A DNA stretch of 64,000 bases from Bacillota bacterium (GTDB lineage: Bacteria > Bacillota > Clostridia > Acetivibrionales > DTU013), in assembly GCA_023412665.1 (NCBI GenBank), contig JAEZCA010000035.1, forward strand, positions 186,001 through 250,000. The letters run 5' to 3'. The translations under genes were made by a program, and so were the position numbers. Shown piece by piece: positions 25,359 through 34,963 of this stretch; positions within the stretch are counted from its first letter, which is position 1; each line of letters begins with the position of its first letter. A model generated the notes under the pieces. That model saw only the letters and a program-made list of their open reading frames with translations, was not told where the DNA came from and did no database searches.

Positions 25359-26342
25359 TTAAAGCTCTCTGTCCTTTCTCTGAAGAAGAACCGCACCGAT
25401 TATGATCAATCCCTTGAAGGCGTTGATCAGGTACACATTCACACCAAGCAGTGTTATCATGTTGTTGATAATACCCAGTATCAGCATACCGTAAAGCGCG
25501 CCTGATATCTTACCCTTGCCGCCTTCCATCGAGATGCCGCCGATTACTGTCATTGCTATAGCGTTGAGCTCATATGCATTACCGGAGGATGTTGAATTTA
25601 TAGAACCCATCCTGGAGCTTTCCACGATAGCTGCAACAGAAATCGCAAAACCCAGCAGTGTATATGCAAGTATCTTTATCTTGTCGGTATTTATACCGGA
25701 AAGCCTTGTGGCTTTTTCATTTGAACCTGCCGCGTATATATGTCTTCCCAGCTTTGTATACCTGGATATGAACCAGAATAATATAAACATTAGGAAGTAG
25801 TATATTACCGACATTGGTATCTTACCGAAAAGGTTGTAGTTTGAGATCTCTGTATAAAATGGTGCCTTTGCCTTGTCAAGATAGAAACCGCCGCCTGACA
25901 TGAAGAACATGCTTAAAGAGCGGTATATATACTGCATGCCAAGTGTTACGATAAAAGAAGGCACACGTCCTTTTGTAACAATAATGCCGGTTGCGGTCGA
26001 CATCAGACAGCCTGACAATATGGCGATTATTATACCAACCACAACATTTCCCGTACTATTTACAAACGAAACAGTAATAGCCGCGACAGCAACCATCTGT
26101 GCACCGACAGAAAGATCTATGTTGCCCGAAATAATGACAAAAGACATGCCCAGTGCAATTATGCCGATAACAGAATGATTTCGCAAAATGTTCATGAAAT
26201 TCTGCAGCGATAAGAACTGTGAACCTTCAGCCAGTGTCGCAACGAATATCATCGCAAGCACAACAAGTACAATGCTGTTGCTGCTTGCAAACTTTTTCAG
26301 AGAATTCAGACCAAATCTCTGCTTGGTAATTGTATTTTGCAT
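25359..26342 (-). CDS. Sugar ABC transporter permease (RbsC type)
   Basis: The 327-residue integral membrane protein has about eight to ten hydrophobic helices and the BPD_transp_2 pattern, including GNIDLSVG and a GGISMEGGKG-like loop near the C-terminus. It forms the channel of a ribose/xylose-class importer. The chosen ATG follows GGGGGA; a GTG five codons earlier overlaps that site and is rejected. It starts 18 bases after the ATPase gene, indicating translational linkage. Confidence 0.9.
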   Translation of the reverse strand: MQNTITKQRFGLNSLKKFASSNSIVLVVLAMIFVATLAEGSQFLSLQNFMNILRNHSVIGIIALGMSFVIISGNIDLSVGAQMVAVAAITVSFVNSTGNVVVGIIIAILSGCLMSTATGIIVTKGRVPSFIVTLGMQYIYRSLSMFFMSGGGFYLDKAKAPFYTEISNYNLFGKIPMSVIYYFLMFILFWFISRYTKLGRHIYAAGSNEKATRLSGINTDKIKILAYTLLGFAISVAAIVESSRMGSINSTSSGNAYELNAIAMTVIGGISMEGGKGKISGALYGMLILGIINNMITLLGVNVYLINAFKGLIIIGAVLLQRKDREL

Positions 26343-26360
26343 TTTTCCGTCCCCCACAAA

Positions 26361-27872
26361 TTAGTTTATACTGCCGCCAGTAGACAGTATCATTATATTC
26401 TCTTCCGTCAGCTGATCCCGCCGCAGCTCGCCGCGAAGCTCTCCATGATACATTACAAGCACGCGGTCACAAAGCTTGATTATCTCCTGAGCTTCGCCCG
26501 ATGTTACGATCACTCCAATATTCTGCTTGGCAAGCTTCATTATTTCGGTATATATCTCATTTTTTGCACCAACGTCGACACCCTGAGTCGGATTCGACAT
26601 TATCATTATTTCCGGTTTTGCATTGAGCCACTTTGACAATACCGCCTTCTGTTGATTACCGCCTGAAAGGCTGGTAATTTTATTTTGTATATTTCCTGCC
26701 TTAATACGCAGCTTATCCACAAAATCCTGTGCAACAACACGTTCTCTCTTCTTGTTCAGTGCGATTCCACAGCGGCATTTCTCAAGCGCTGTTATGGTAA
26801 TATTATCTTGAACGGACAAGTCTTTGATTATTGCATTTTCTTTACGGTTTGGCGGCAGATAGCCTATGCCATTGCATTTTGCCTGAGAAGGATGACGTAT
26901 TTTCAGCGGCTTGCCGTTCTTTAATACTGTACCGGTACAGCACAGATCCCCGAACAATGCACGCACCATCTCATCCTTTCCGTCACCCAGCAAACCGGTA
27001 ATACCAAGGATCTCACCCTCTCTGAGAGTGAAGCTTACTCCCTTGACACGGGTATCCACCTTTATATCCTTTACTTCAAGCAGCGGTTTGCCTATCTTGT
27101 GTTCCTCATATACCTGCTGGCTGAGTACATCCCTTCCAACCATCATCCTGGCTATATCAGTCTGACAGATCTTGGTTCCGTTCTCCTGCATTATACTGCC
27201 GGCAGATACATTTTCACCATTCCGTAATACAGTATAGCTGTCACAAAAATCTACAACTTCGCCGAGTTTATGCGAAATGAATATTACTGTTACTCCGTGA
27301 TCCTTGGTCAACCCTCTTATTACTTCAAATACATTGTCGATCTCTTTTTGTGTCAGTGATGTCGTCGGCTCATCCATTATGATCAGCTTCGCTTCCATCA
27401 GCAATGCCTTGGCAATTTCCACGACCTGCTTGTAGGAGGTCTCCAGATTCCTCATCATTATTCTGGGATCGATGGAAACATTCATTTTATTGAAAACTCT
27501 GACAGTTTCCTCACACATTCTCTTAACATCAAGTATTCCGGATTTTCTATGAAGCTCGTGCCCAAGAAACATGTTCTCATATACCATCAGATCATTTACT
27601 ACATTCAGCTCCTGATGGATAAATGCAATACCAAGGGCTTGAGATTCTGCCGGCGATGTAATTTTCACCGGTTTTCCAAACAGTGAGATCTCTCCCGAAT
27701 CCTTTTGAATGACTCCACCCAGAATATTCATCAGTGTTGTTTTGCCTGCCCCGTTTTCGCCTAACAGTGCGTGGATTTCGCCCTGCCGCACATTGAGACT
27801 GACACTTTTTAAAACCGTAACTCCGTTGTACGATTTAACAATGTCCTGCATCTGCAATGAGCAATTTTCCAT
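26361..27872 (-). CDS. Sugar ABC transporter ATP-binding protein (RbsA type, two ABC domains)
   Basis: The 503-residue protein contains two ATP-binding cassettes. The first has Walker A GENGAGKTTL (residues 38-47) and Walker B LIIMDEPT (about 163-170). The second has a degenerate Walker A (GLLGDGKDE) and an intact LSGGNQQK signature. This duplicated, asymmetric layout is characteristic of RbsA/XylG/MglA ATPases that power sugar import. GAGGAG precedes the ATG. An 18-bp hairpin separates it from the upstream binding-protein gene. Confidence 0.92.
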   Translation of the reverse strand: MENCSLQMQDIVKSYNGVTVLKSVSLNVRQGEIHALLGENGAGKTTLMNILGGVIQKDSGEISLFGKPVKITSPAESQALGIAFIHQELNVVNDLMVYENMFLGHELHRKSGILDVKRMCEETVRVFNKMNVSIDPRIMMRNLETSYKQVVEIAKALLMEAKLIIMDEPTTSLTQKEIDNVFEVIRGLTKDHGVTVIFISHKLGEVVDFCDSYTVLRNGENVSAGSIMQENGTKICQTDIARMMVGRDVLSQQVYEEHKIGKPLLEVKDIKVDTRVKGVSFTLREGEILGITGLLGDGKDEMVRALFGDLCCTGTVLKNGKPLKIRHPSQAKCNGIGYLPPNRKENAIIKDLSVQDNITITALEKCRCGIALNKKRERVVAQDFVDKLRIKAGNIQNKITSLSGGNQQKAVLSKWLNAKPEIMIMSNPTQGVDVGAKNEIYTEIMKLAKQNIGVIVTSGEAQEIIKLCDRVLVMYHGELRGELRRDQLTEENIMILSTGGSIN

Positions 27873-27960
27873 GTTAGTCTCCTCGCTTATTTCTCGAAAT
27901 CACAGCGACACTGTGACTCTGTCTGGTAAAATATAATACTATTGATTTTCTTCATTGTTG

Positions 27961-28001
27961 ATTTATACAGGAGACGGCTTGTCGCCGTCTCCTGTATAAA
28001 T
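27961..28001 (-). promoter_or_regulatory. 18-bp perfect hairpin between binding-protein and ATPase genes
   Basis: 27961-27978 pairs perfectly with 27984-28001 around a five-base loop. In the operon's direction no T-run follows, so it is more likely an mRNA 3'-end stabiliser or processing point than a full terminator. It would let the binding protein be made in excess over the membrane components. Confidence 0.7.
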
Positions 28002-28037
28002 TTTGATTTAGTTGGTTTGATTCTCTATACCTGTATC

Positions 28038-29069
28038 TTAGTACGGAGCATCAGCTGTGATATGGTTCTCATCGAGCCATGCCTTGTAAGTGCCTCTGTC
28101 AAGAGTCTTGGCAGGAATGATAACTTTTGCATCGTAAGTCTTGCCTTCCTGCAAGCCTGCTGCCAGCTCTACGCAGGTGATTATCATGTAGGGATCGTAT
28201 GTCTGAGAGGATATTCCCATTTCAGGATACTGCTCCATTACTTTGAAGTAAGCCTGTGATCCGCCGCCACCTGTGATAGCCTTAATGTCATTTATACGTC
28301 CTGCTTCATTGATTGCCTGGATAAGTCCTATTGAAAGCTCATCATCTGTGGAGTAGATAGCATCAATTCCGTCAGGATAAGCAGTCAGTATATCTGTCAT
28401 TATACGAAGACCTGTTTCGGGAGCGCCATTTTCTGCGCCGTATTCCTGCAGGATCTCGATTCCAGGATACTTTTCAGCTACTGTATCTCTGAAGCCTTTA
28501 ACACGTGTGTTGAATATTTCGCCGTATGCCGGTATGTTAGCTATAACGACCTTACCTTTGCCGCCGAGCTTCTCAGCAATGTAGTCAGCGCCTATAACGC
28601 CCATCTGGTAGTTGTCGCCAGCCACATAATAGTCAGGCTCAGTTGCGCCGAGTGTACGGTCAAAGTTGATCAGCTTAATGCCGGCATCCTTTATTTTCTG
28701 TGCAGCAGTACCGAGTGTATCGTTATGCGGCATCAGAACGATAGATTCACATCCAAGCTGGATAAGTTCATCAATATGATTTGCCTGGGTGTTTTCATCT
28801 GCTGAGACAAGGAGCTTGTAATTCAGGCCAAGTCTCTTTGCTGTCTGGTCAGCGGCCCATTGCACTGCTGCAACCCATCCTGTAGGTGCTTCAGGAACTG
28901 AAATACCGATAAGGCCCTTTTCAGTTGTTGCCGGAGTCTCTGCCGGTGTCTGTGCAGGTGTTTCAGCAGGAGTTTGACCAGGAGTCTGATCGGCCGGTTT
29001 CTGTGAAGAACATGCAACAGATGTTAACGCGAGTACCAGACACAGTACAACTACAAATAATTTCTTCAT
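28038..29069 (-). CDS. Sugar-binding lipoprotein of the ABC importer (RbsB/periplasmic-binding-protein type)
   Basis: The 343-residue protein has a lipoprotein signal peptide with lipobox LTSVAC (Cys20) and a low-complexity linker rich in TPAETPAQ repeats (residues about 25-48). A class I periplasmic-binding fold follows, with GISVPEAPTGWVAA, a GCESIVLMPHNDT hinge segment and AIYSTDDELSIGLIQAI. It captures the sugar at the outer face of the membrane. AAGGAGGAAG gives a strong start. It is the second gene of the operon, next to a D-tagatose 3-epimerase-like gene. Confidence 0.92.
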   Translation of the reverse strand: MKKLFVVVLCLVLALTSVACSSQKPADQTPGQTPAETPAQTPAETPATTEKGLIGISVPEAPTGWVAAVQWAADQTAKRLGLNYKLLVSADENTQANHIDELIQLGCESIVLMPHNDTLGTAAQKIKDAGIKLINFDRTLGATEPDYYVAGDNYQMGVIGADYIAEKLGGKGKVVIANIPAYGEIFNTRVKGFRDTVAEKYPGIEILQEYGAENGAPETGLRIMTDILTAYPDGIDAIYSTDDELSIGLIQAINEAGRINDIKAITGGGGSQAYFKVMEQYPEMGISSQTYDPYMIITCVELAAGLQEGKTYDAKVIIPAKTLDRGTYKAWLDENHITADAPY

Positions 29070-29141
29070 TTTCTTCCTCCTTCATCTAGTAAGGTTTTTT
29101 TTTATATCACAAACAGCATTTGCTGTATGTGTCAAAGTAAT

Positions 29142-29987
29142 TCATCCGAATACGGAGCGCAGAAAATGCAAACCGTTCCGGGCAAGGCAGTCCGGGCTTT
29201 CAGCCAATGGTCTCCAAAGTGAGACCGCCTTGGCTATTTCCTTTATTTCGGGAGTAAAGGATTCAATAACGACAGGCCCGCTATAGTCAGCATCGATTAG
29301 AGCGCTGCGTATTGCATCCCAGTCAAGGTTGTCCTCACCGGGAGTGCCCCGGTCATTAGCACATGCATGAAAGTCGAATATTTTGCCCTTTGCCATACGT
29401 ATGGCATCAGGCAGCGACTTCTCTTCAATATTCATATGAAAGGTATCCAGAAGGAATCCCACATTGTCAAAGCCTACCGTGTCCAAAAATGACAGTCCCT
29501 GTTCTACGGTATTGATAAAGTCCGTCTCAAATCTATTGAGCGGCTCGATTGCCAACTTTACACCCTTTTTTGCTGCATAATCGGCAAGCTTTTTCATATT
29601 CTCCGACGCCAGCTTCATCTGACGCTGTTTTTCATCCTTTGATGCCAGACGTGTCCTTCCTACTGCCGCATACATCGGTCCCGCTACATACGGTGAGTTA
29701 AGCGCCGATGCCATGTCTATCAGACGTTTTCCGTATGCCATGCCGTTTTCACGGTATTCCGGCACATCGCTGCTTATATCCCTGGTTTCGCCGTAAGCGC
29801 CGCACACATGAACAGCTATGCCTGTTCGCTGAGCTTCTGCCAGTACTTTTGCATCGTCTATGGAATCAGGCTCTTCAACAGCGATCTCATATACATCAAA
29901 GCCGAGTTCCTTTGCGTGAGCCAATTGATCTATTTTGTTGGTAGTAAAGGGTGATACCCATATATAAGAGCTAGCACCAATCATCAT
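29142..29987 (-). CDS. D-tagatose/D-psicose 3-epimerase-like sugar epimerase
   Basis: The 281-residue TIM-barrel protein shows the ketose 3-epimerase pattern: IEPLNRFETDF (metal-binding Glu), GFLLDTFHMNIEE (Asp), FHACANDRGTPG (His) and VVIESFTPEIKEIA (Glu), followed by the characteristic SLWRPLAES and a C-terminal ARNGLHFLR helix. These enzymes epimerise C3 of free ketoses such as tagatose, psicose or related sugars. The start is the first of two adjacent ATGs, seven bases after GGAGA. It is the first gene of the importer operon, directly behind a promoter with an operator-like sequence. Confidence 0.85.
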   Translation of the reverse strand: MMIGASSYIWVSPFTTNKIDQLAHAKELGFDVYEIAVEEPDSIDDAKVLAEAQRTGIAVHVCGAYGETRDISSDVPEYRENGMAYGKRLIDMASALNSPYVAGPMYAAVGRTRLASKDEKQRQMKLASENMKKLADYAAKKGVKLAIEPLNRFETDFINTVEQGLSFLDTVGFDNVGFLLDTFHMNIEEKSLPDAIRMAKGKIFDFHACANDRGTPGEDNLDWDAIRSALIDADYSGPVVIESFTPEIKEIAKAVSLWRPLAESPDCLARNGLHFLRSVFG

Positions 29988-30127
29988 AACAATTTCTCCA
30001 TTTACTGCCGTAGTTTTCGATTGCATTTTAAAAATACTAAATTATTGTAAGTCCACTAATACTGGCCTTTTGATTTCTTCTCATTCGATGTTGCTATGCA
30101 ACTTGTTATAATCAGTTCTCATAAATT

Positions 30128-30190
30128 AATATAACAGTTGAGACTTAACATGTCAATAATAAACGAAAAAATTCATTAATATACGATAAT
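30128..30190 (-). promoter_or_regulatory. Promoter and DeoR-type operator of the importer operon
   Basis: On the minus strand TTGACA (30151-30156) and TATATT (30128-30133) have a 17-base spacer. An AT-rich element, ATAATAAACGAAAAAATT followed by ...ACGATAAT (about 30154-30190), overlaps the -35 and matches elements at the other two promoters of the locus. It is well placed to block RNA polymerase. Confidence 0.65.
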
Positions 30191-30346
30191 ATTTATACAA
30201 TATATTAGTTGACTTTCTCCCGCATTCAACAAAAAACAACAGCCGTACTCTATTAAACGATAGAATTAATAGGGATATACTCCTAAAATTTCATATTGAA
30301 TGATATAAAATCAGTCAGCCAAGATAAATTTATTGAAGAGAGAAGG

Positions 30347-30374
30347 GCCCTCCCTGGTTATGGGACAGGAGGGC
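30347..30374 (-). terminator. Hairpin after the isomerase-like gene
   Basis: GCCCTCC (30347-30353) pairs with GGAGGGC (30368-30374) just past the stop of the isomerase-like gene; the following minus-strand sequence is pyrimidine-rich (CCTTCTCTCTT). Moderate support as a terminator. Confidence 0.5.
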
Positions 30375-30391
30375 ACACTTCCGAAAATTCT

Positions 30392-31720
30392 CTACAGCTC
30401 GGTAACATCAAAGTCAAAGACTCTGGCCAGTTGCCTCAGCTGAGGTCTGACATCGCCTGTGATGATCAGTGAGTGATGTGAACAAAGAGCGTCCATCACC
30501 TTATGACCGTCCTTGTAACGGATCAAAGCGCCATTCCTGCAATCAGAGCCCGGATACTGCACATAATCCTCGATCTCGGCCTCTATTACACTTAACTTCC
30601 TGAAGCCGGGATAAATTTTTGCCAAAGTTATCTTACCTTTGGGCATACGGCAGTCGACCACTATCGCATCATCGTTCACTATTTCAAGAACCTTTGGACG
30701 AAGCGTCCATTCTGTACAAAAGCTTCTGGCCGCCAGCCCGAAATAGCCGCAATGGACTCCAAGTGCATGGTTATCGGGATCCTCTATGTCTGGGAATTTA
30801 TCAATACGCTCATGCGCAAGCGCCGCCATTCCGACCAGGAAAGGATACAGATTGGTCATCATTATCGGCTTGTCCAGAGAGCGATTTATTATATAGGTTG
30901 AAAGCAGTGTCAGTGTATCGCCCTCGCATGCAAATATGATGTTGTCACGCTCATAAAGCATATTCCAGGCAAGACATGGTGTGGTATCACAATTAAATGA
31001 CTCGTTCAGACAGTTTGATCCTACACCCGCCACATCGCCGATTTCATCAATAACTTCCTTTACTGCTATATAAATCTTAACTGCCCGAAGGTATGCCATT
31101 TCACAGACGCCCTCCTGGTTAATGTTCCAGTCTGCACTTACCCTGGCTGCCTCATCGTCGGATATCCGCCTCGCGCGCTCGCTTACTTCCTTCCAGCTGC
31201 GGTATATCAGCTTGCAGCCGAAGACCTCCTCCATTTGTTCGGTGCTTTCCTTCTCCCACCAGTAGAAGCGCTTGAAAATATTCGCCTGCATGCCTTCTCC
31301 CGGGGAATCCTGAAACATGAGGAACTTGGCGCCGGCTTTAAGAGAGCGCCTGACTGCGATCGCCCTGAGCACGGTCTTTGCCATTTCCAGGCTATAGGGT
31401 GAAAATACGGTGCAGCCAAGGTCACGAAGGTATGTGACGATCTCCCAGTCCCACATTTCAACCGTGCCAAAACGGGATGTCAGCACCACCATGGGCAGCC
31501 CGCAGGCTTTCAGCTCTTCATCATGACGGAATGCCGCGAAAATCAGCTGAGGAAATACTATGGCATCAGCCTCGGGTATGGGATCTCCGACACGGACTTC
31601 TGTAAGAAACTCGGCTGTATCGTTGTAAAAATCGCGAAGGCGGGCCATCTGATCCTGGAATTCCTGCCTTTCACGTTCGTTTGCTTCGGCAAAATATAAT
31701 GGAACCAGACGAACTTTCAT
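30392..31720 (-). CDS. L-fucose/L-arabinose isomerase-like protein
   Basis: The 442-residue protein resembles the fucose/arabinose isomerase superfamily: alternating beta-alpha segments in the first 300 residues and a C-terminal barrel with GDVRPQLRQLARVFDF at the end. Enzymes of this fold interconvert aldoses and ketoses with a manganese ion, but many homologues in catabolic clusters have unassigned substrates. Catalytic residues could not be fixed by eye. It is the third gene of a dehydrogenase operon, 64 bases behind the alcohol dehydrogenase, with GGAGG before the start. Confidence 0.7.
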   Translation of the reverse strand: MKVRLVPLYFAEANERERQEFQDQMARLRDFYNDTAEFLTEVRVGDPIPEADAIVFPQLIFAAFRHDEELKACGLPMVVLTSRFGTVEMWDWEIVTYLRDLGCTVFSPYSLEMAKTVLRAIAVRRSLKAGAKFLMFQDSPGEGMQANIFKRFYWWEKESTEQMEEVFGCKLIYRSWKEVSERARRISDDEAARVSADWNINQEGVCEMAYLRAVKIYIAVKEVIDEIGDVAGVGSNCLNESFNCDTTPCLAWNMLYERDNIIFACEGDTLTLLSTYIINRSLDKPIMMTNLYPFLVGMAALAHERIDKFPDIEDPDNHALGVHCGYFGLAARSFCTEWTLRPKVLEIVNDDAIVVDCRMPKGKITLAKIYPGFRKLSVIEAEIEDYVQYPGSDCRNGALIRYKDGHKVMDALCSHHSLIITGDVRPQLRQLARVFDFDVTEL

Positions 31721-31784
31721 TTATAGGACCTCCCGTATAAATATTATTGCTATTAACTAAACAGAAAATAAACTGCAAAAAAGA

Positions 31785-32828
31785 TCACTTTCCCAATTCG
31801 ATCACATGCTTGATACCCTTGGCCTGCCTGACATTTTCAAAGCCGGCTGCAATATCCTTCAATTCATATCGGTCGGTTATCATATCCTTTACGTTCAGCA
31901 ATCCCTGGGCCACAAACTCCAATGTCTTTCTGAACTGAGCAATGCTTGATCTTGTGGAACCGGTCAGATACAGCTCCTTATAGTGTACGATATTTGTGTC
32001 GATTGCAACCGGCTGCTTGTTTGCAGGGATACCGCCAAAGAAATTGACTCTGCCGCCATAATTCATCAGCGGAAGCATGGCCGCCTGAACCTGTGGCACG
32101 GGACATGCGGTGATCGCAATATCCAGGCCCCTTCCGCGGGTCCATTGCTTGACAAAGCCCGCCAGGTCATTGCCGCTGTAAGTTTCGATATACGGCATTA
32201 TCTTCTTGCACTGATCCAGTCGTTCCTGTGACAAGTCGTTCATCAGCACCGATGCCCCGGCCATATGCAGAAGCATCGCATGGCTGTTTCCGATAGGGCC
32301 GGCTCCTACCACCAATGCATATTCACCCGGCTTTACAAAGCACTTGGTAAAACCGTTGTAAGCACAAGATAGAGGCTCGGTAACTGCTGCTTCCGCAGGA
32401 GTAACTCCCTCCGGCAGCAGCATCAGATTGCCGCGGAGCACTGCGTCGGCCGGGATGCGGACATATTCCGCAAAGGCTCCGTCCATGTTTATTCCGAAAG
32501 CCCTGTAGTCATCACAAAGATGAAAATTGCCGGAAACACAGCGGTCACAGATACCGCATCCTATATTCGGCTGTATGGCAACCTGCATCCCTTCCTTATA
32601 AAAAGGGACATTTTTGCCGACCTTGACTATGGTGCCTGCGAATTCATGCCCCAATGTCAAAGGATGCTCCTCATCCACACCCTTGTGCCCGTTCTGCCAC
32701 ATCCTGATGTCTGTGCCGCATATTGCTGCGGCATCGGTCTTGAGCAGCAGTTCATTATCATTTATGAACGGAATGTCTGTTTCCACAAGTCTGATATCAT
32801 TGGGTCCGTACAGCTTCAAACTAAGCAT
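31785..32828 (-). CDS. Zinc-dependent medium-chain alcohol/polyol dehydrogenase
   Basis: The 347-residue MDR enzyme carries the catalytic zinc site Cys37, His61 and Glu62 (ICGTD, LGHEFAG), the structural zinc loop with Cys91, Cys94, Cys97 and Cys105, and the NAD-binding GAGPIGNSHAMLL segment near 175. It is closest in style to sorbitol, threonine and galactitol dehydrogenases, which oxidise a secondary alcohol to a ketone. Placement between a Gfo/Idh gene and an isomerase-like gene supports a polyol or sugar oxidation step. Substrate unknown. Confidence 0.88.
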   Translation of the reverse strand: MLSLKLYGPNDIRLVETDIPFINDNELLLKTDAAAICGTDIRMWQNGHKGVDEEHPLTLGHEFAGTIVKVGKNVPFYKEGMQVAIQPNIGCGICDRCVSGNFHLCDDYRAFGINMDGAFAEYVRIPADAVLRGNLMLLPEGVTPAEAAVTEPLSCAYNGFTKCFVKPGEYALVVGAGPIGNSHAMLLHMAGASVLMNDLSQERLDQCKKIMPYIETYSGNDLAGFVKQWTRGRGLDIAITACPVPQVQAAMLPLMNYGGRVNFFGGIPANKQPVAIDTNIVHYKELYLTGSTRSSIAQFRKTLEFVAQGLLNVKDMITDRYELKDIAAGFENVRQAKGIKHVIELGK

Positions 32829-32860
32829 TGATAAGCCTCCTATTTGGTCTTGTATTTATG

Positions 32861-33880
32861 TTACAGTCTTACGATACTTTTAGTCTCAATAGAACGATTG
32901 CCGGCTTCAACTATGCTCACGGCCTGTCTGCCGTCCCAGCCTGTCACTTTGGTTGGGGTATCGTTATTGATAGCTTCAACAAAAGCAATATCCTCAGCAA
33001 GATACGCATCGATAAACAATGTCATCCAGCTGTTTATAAATGGTGTGGAAGTTCCGTTCTCTACAGTTGTGCATTTTACAAAGTTGGCATCTGTGCGTCC
33101 TACATGCAGGACTCCCTTTGTTCCGATGATCTCCATTTTGGAATCATAGCCATACTGTACATAAGCCGCGCCATCTATTGAGAACTGCACTCCGTTTTCG
33201 AAGACACCGTTCATCAAAACACTGTCGTAATAATCGGGATACTCGGCTTTAGCTTCGGGGTTTCTAAAATTGCCTGCCACTGCATATAGTTCTTTTATTT
33301 CACTGCCGGCAAACCAGCGGATCGAATCTATATCGTGGCTGTTTACCTCTGCCAGGATACCGTTTGATTTCTTCAGGTCATACATCCATGGGCGCGGCTT
33401 GCTCGGTCCCCGCGTGCAGGAATGGATCTGCACCAGATCGCCGATGGCTCCCTCCTCCAGAAGCTTCCTTGCTTCCCTGAAGCTCACATCATGGCGCCGC
33501 ATAAAGCCTATCTGCAGCTTCACATTATTTTTATCGCAGGCCTCTATCATTTCATCACATTCCCTGGTGTTCATAGCCATTGGTTTTTCGCAGAAAATGT
33601 GTTTTTTAGCGTTTGCACAATCAATAACGATATCTCTGTGCAGATTGGTTGGGGAAACCACTACTACTGCATCTACAGACTCGTCATTGAGCATCTGCCT
33701 GTAGTCCGTGTACCATTTGTCTATTCCCAGCTCGTTCGCGGCAGCCTTGGCAGCATCTTCGACAACATCCACCACCGCAGTCATACGCGCGCCAGGGACC
33801 TTATTCATGAAATTGCGTGCATGTATCATGCCTGCACGTCCGCATCCAATCAAACAAATACCCAATTCACGTTTGCTCAT
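32861..33880 (-). CDS. Gfo/Idh/MocA-family dehydrogenase (inositol 2-dehydrogenase-like)
   Basis: The 339-residue protein has the Rossmann motif GCGRAGMIHARN (residues 12-23), the catalytic-region CEKPM motif near 97 and EVNSHDIDSIRWFAG with the conserved Asp/His near 175. This is the inositol dehydrogenase-like branch of the family, acting on cyclic polyols or sugars with NAD. It is the first gene of the dehydrogenase operon and has its own promoter with the shared operator sequence. Confidence 0.9.
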   Translation of the reverse strand: MSKRELGICLIGCGRAGMIHARNFMNKVPGARMTAVVDVVEDAAKAAANELGIDKWYTDYRQMLNDESVDAVVVVSPTNLHRDIVIDCANAKKHIFCEKPMAMNTRECDEMIEACDKNNVKLQIGFMRRHDVSFREARKLLEEGAIGDLVQIHSCTRGPSKPRPWMYDLKKSNGILAEVNSHDIDSIRWFAGSEIKELYAVAGNFRNPEAKAEYPDYYDSVLMNGVFENGVQFSIDGAAYVQYGYDSKMEIIGTKGVLHVGRTDANFVKCTTVENGTSTPFINSWMTLFIDAYLAEDIAFVEAINNDTPTKVTGWDGRQAVSIVEAGNRSIETKSIVRL

Positions 33881-33915
33881 CTTCTGTTTGCTCCTGTCAG
33901 TGACTTTTTTATTTT

Positions 33916-33981
33916 ATTATAACTCCTTGCTTGTTGATAATCAATCGTTTTTTATCGAATTTTATTGTTTATTATCGATTG
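33916..33981 (-). promoter_or_regulatory. Promoter and DeoR-type operator of the dehydrogenase operon
   Basis: On the minus strand TTGATT (33939-33944) and TATAAT (33916-33921) have a 17-base spacer. An element at 33942-33981 with inverted CAATCG/CGATTG ends and a core reading ATAATAAACAATAAAATT on the minus strand overlaps the -35. It aligns closely with the element at 30154-30190. Confidence 0.65.
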
Positions 33982-34033
33982 TAGTGCTTTTCACGTGGTT
34001 ATATAGGCCTAATCAACAATTACTGACAGTAAA

Positions 34034-34065
34034 AAATGCATAGCTGTCTTAACAGCTATGCATTT
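34034..34065 (-). terminator. Terminator of the kinase-deoR operon
   Basis: A perfect 13-bp stem, 34034-34046 with 34053-34065, is followed on the minus strand by TTTTTTACTG. Confidence 0.85.
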
Positions 34066-34120
34066 CAATACTCCGAATGTCTGCTCTACTGACAACAGCA
34101 GATGGATCCCGGCAACAGCA

Positions 34121-34921
34121 TCATCCCGTTACAGGAACATCGGCAACAACAACATTTACGCCTGCGCCGCGTAAAGAATCGACAAAACCGTTGTCCGCCT
34201 GTCCATCCGTTATCAGCACATCCACCATTGAAACAGGAGCATATGTCACAAATGCAGTCCTCTCGATCTTACTGCTGTCGGCCAGCAGTATCACCTTATC
34301 CGATGAATCGATCATCTGCTTTTTGATGCAGGCCATATCCATCCCAGGCGTTGTCAGCCCGTTTTTTATGCTTACGCCGTTCACGGCGACAAAAGCCTTG
34401 TCAACATGAAGCATCAAAAGCATATTCAAAGCGGACTGCCCGGAAGTACAGCGGAAATTGCGTCTGACAAGCCCTCCTGCAAGCATGATGCTTACTGTTG
34501 TGTTCTGTTCGAGCCATGATGCGATCTGAAGGTCATTGGTAACCACAGTCAGGCTTTTGAATGATCCCAGGAGCCTCGCCAGTTCAAATGTAGTAGTTCC
34601 GGAATCAAGTGCTATGGCATCGCCCTCTTGAATAAATTCAAGCGCAGCTTTTGCAATTGCCCTCTTTTCATTGATGTTACGTATCTCCTTTTGAACGGTA
34701 CTCAGCTCGGCAGCTGTCTTGTTTGAGCTTATAGCTCCGCCGTGGGTGCGCTTTATGATCCTGCGCCCCTCCAGATCACGCAGATCATTTCTGATAGTCG
34801 CAGGAGACACATTGAATCTGTCGCACAGATCACTGACTGTAATATTGCCGTTTTTGTTGACAAGCTCGGCTATAACCTGCTGACGTACCTGTGCCAGCAT
34901 ACCTCCGGTCTGTTTCGCCAT
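34121..34921 (-). CDS. DeoR-family transcriptional regulator
   Basis: The 266-residue protein has the DeoR N-terminal winged helix-turn-helix (residues about 10-65, with ITVSDLCDRFNVSPATIRNDL) and the C-terminal sugar-phosphate sensor domain with DSGTTTFELARLL and a GGLVRRNFRCTSG stretch. DeoR regulators usually repress sugar catabolic operons until a phosphorylated intermediate binds. It lies 42 bases behind the FGGY kinase that could make its effector. The three similar operator-like sequences in this locus are its probable targets. Confidence 0.9.
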   Translation of the reverse strand: MAKQTGGMLAQVRQQVIAELVNKNGNITVSDLCDRFNVSPATIRNDLRDLEGRRIIKRTHGGAISSNKTAAELSTVQKEIRNINEKRAIAKAALEFIQEGDAIALDSGTTTFELARLLGSFKSLTVVTNDLQIASWLEQNTTVSIMLAGGLVRRNFRCTSGQSALNMLLMLHVDKAFVAVNGVSIKNGLTTPGMDMACIKKQMIDSSDKVILLADSSKIERTAFVTYAPVSMVDVLITDGQADNGFVDSLRGAGVNVVVADVPVTG

Positions 34922-34963
34922 GGCTTTTTCTCCTTTTATACTTTTCTATAATTAACAAATTAA

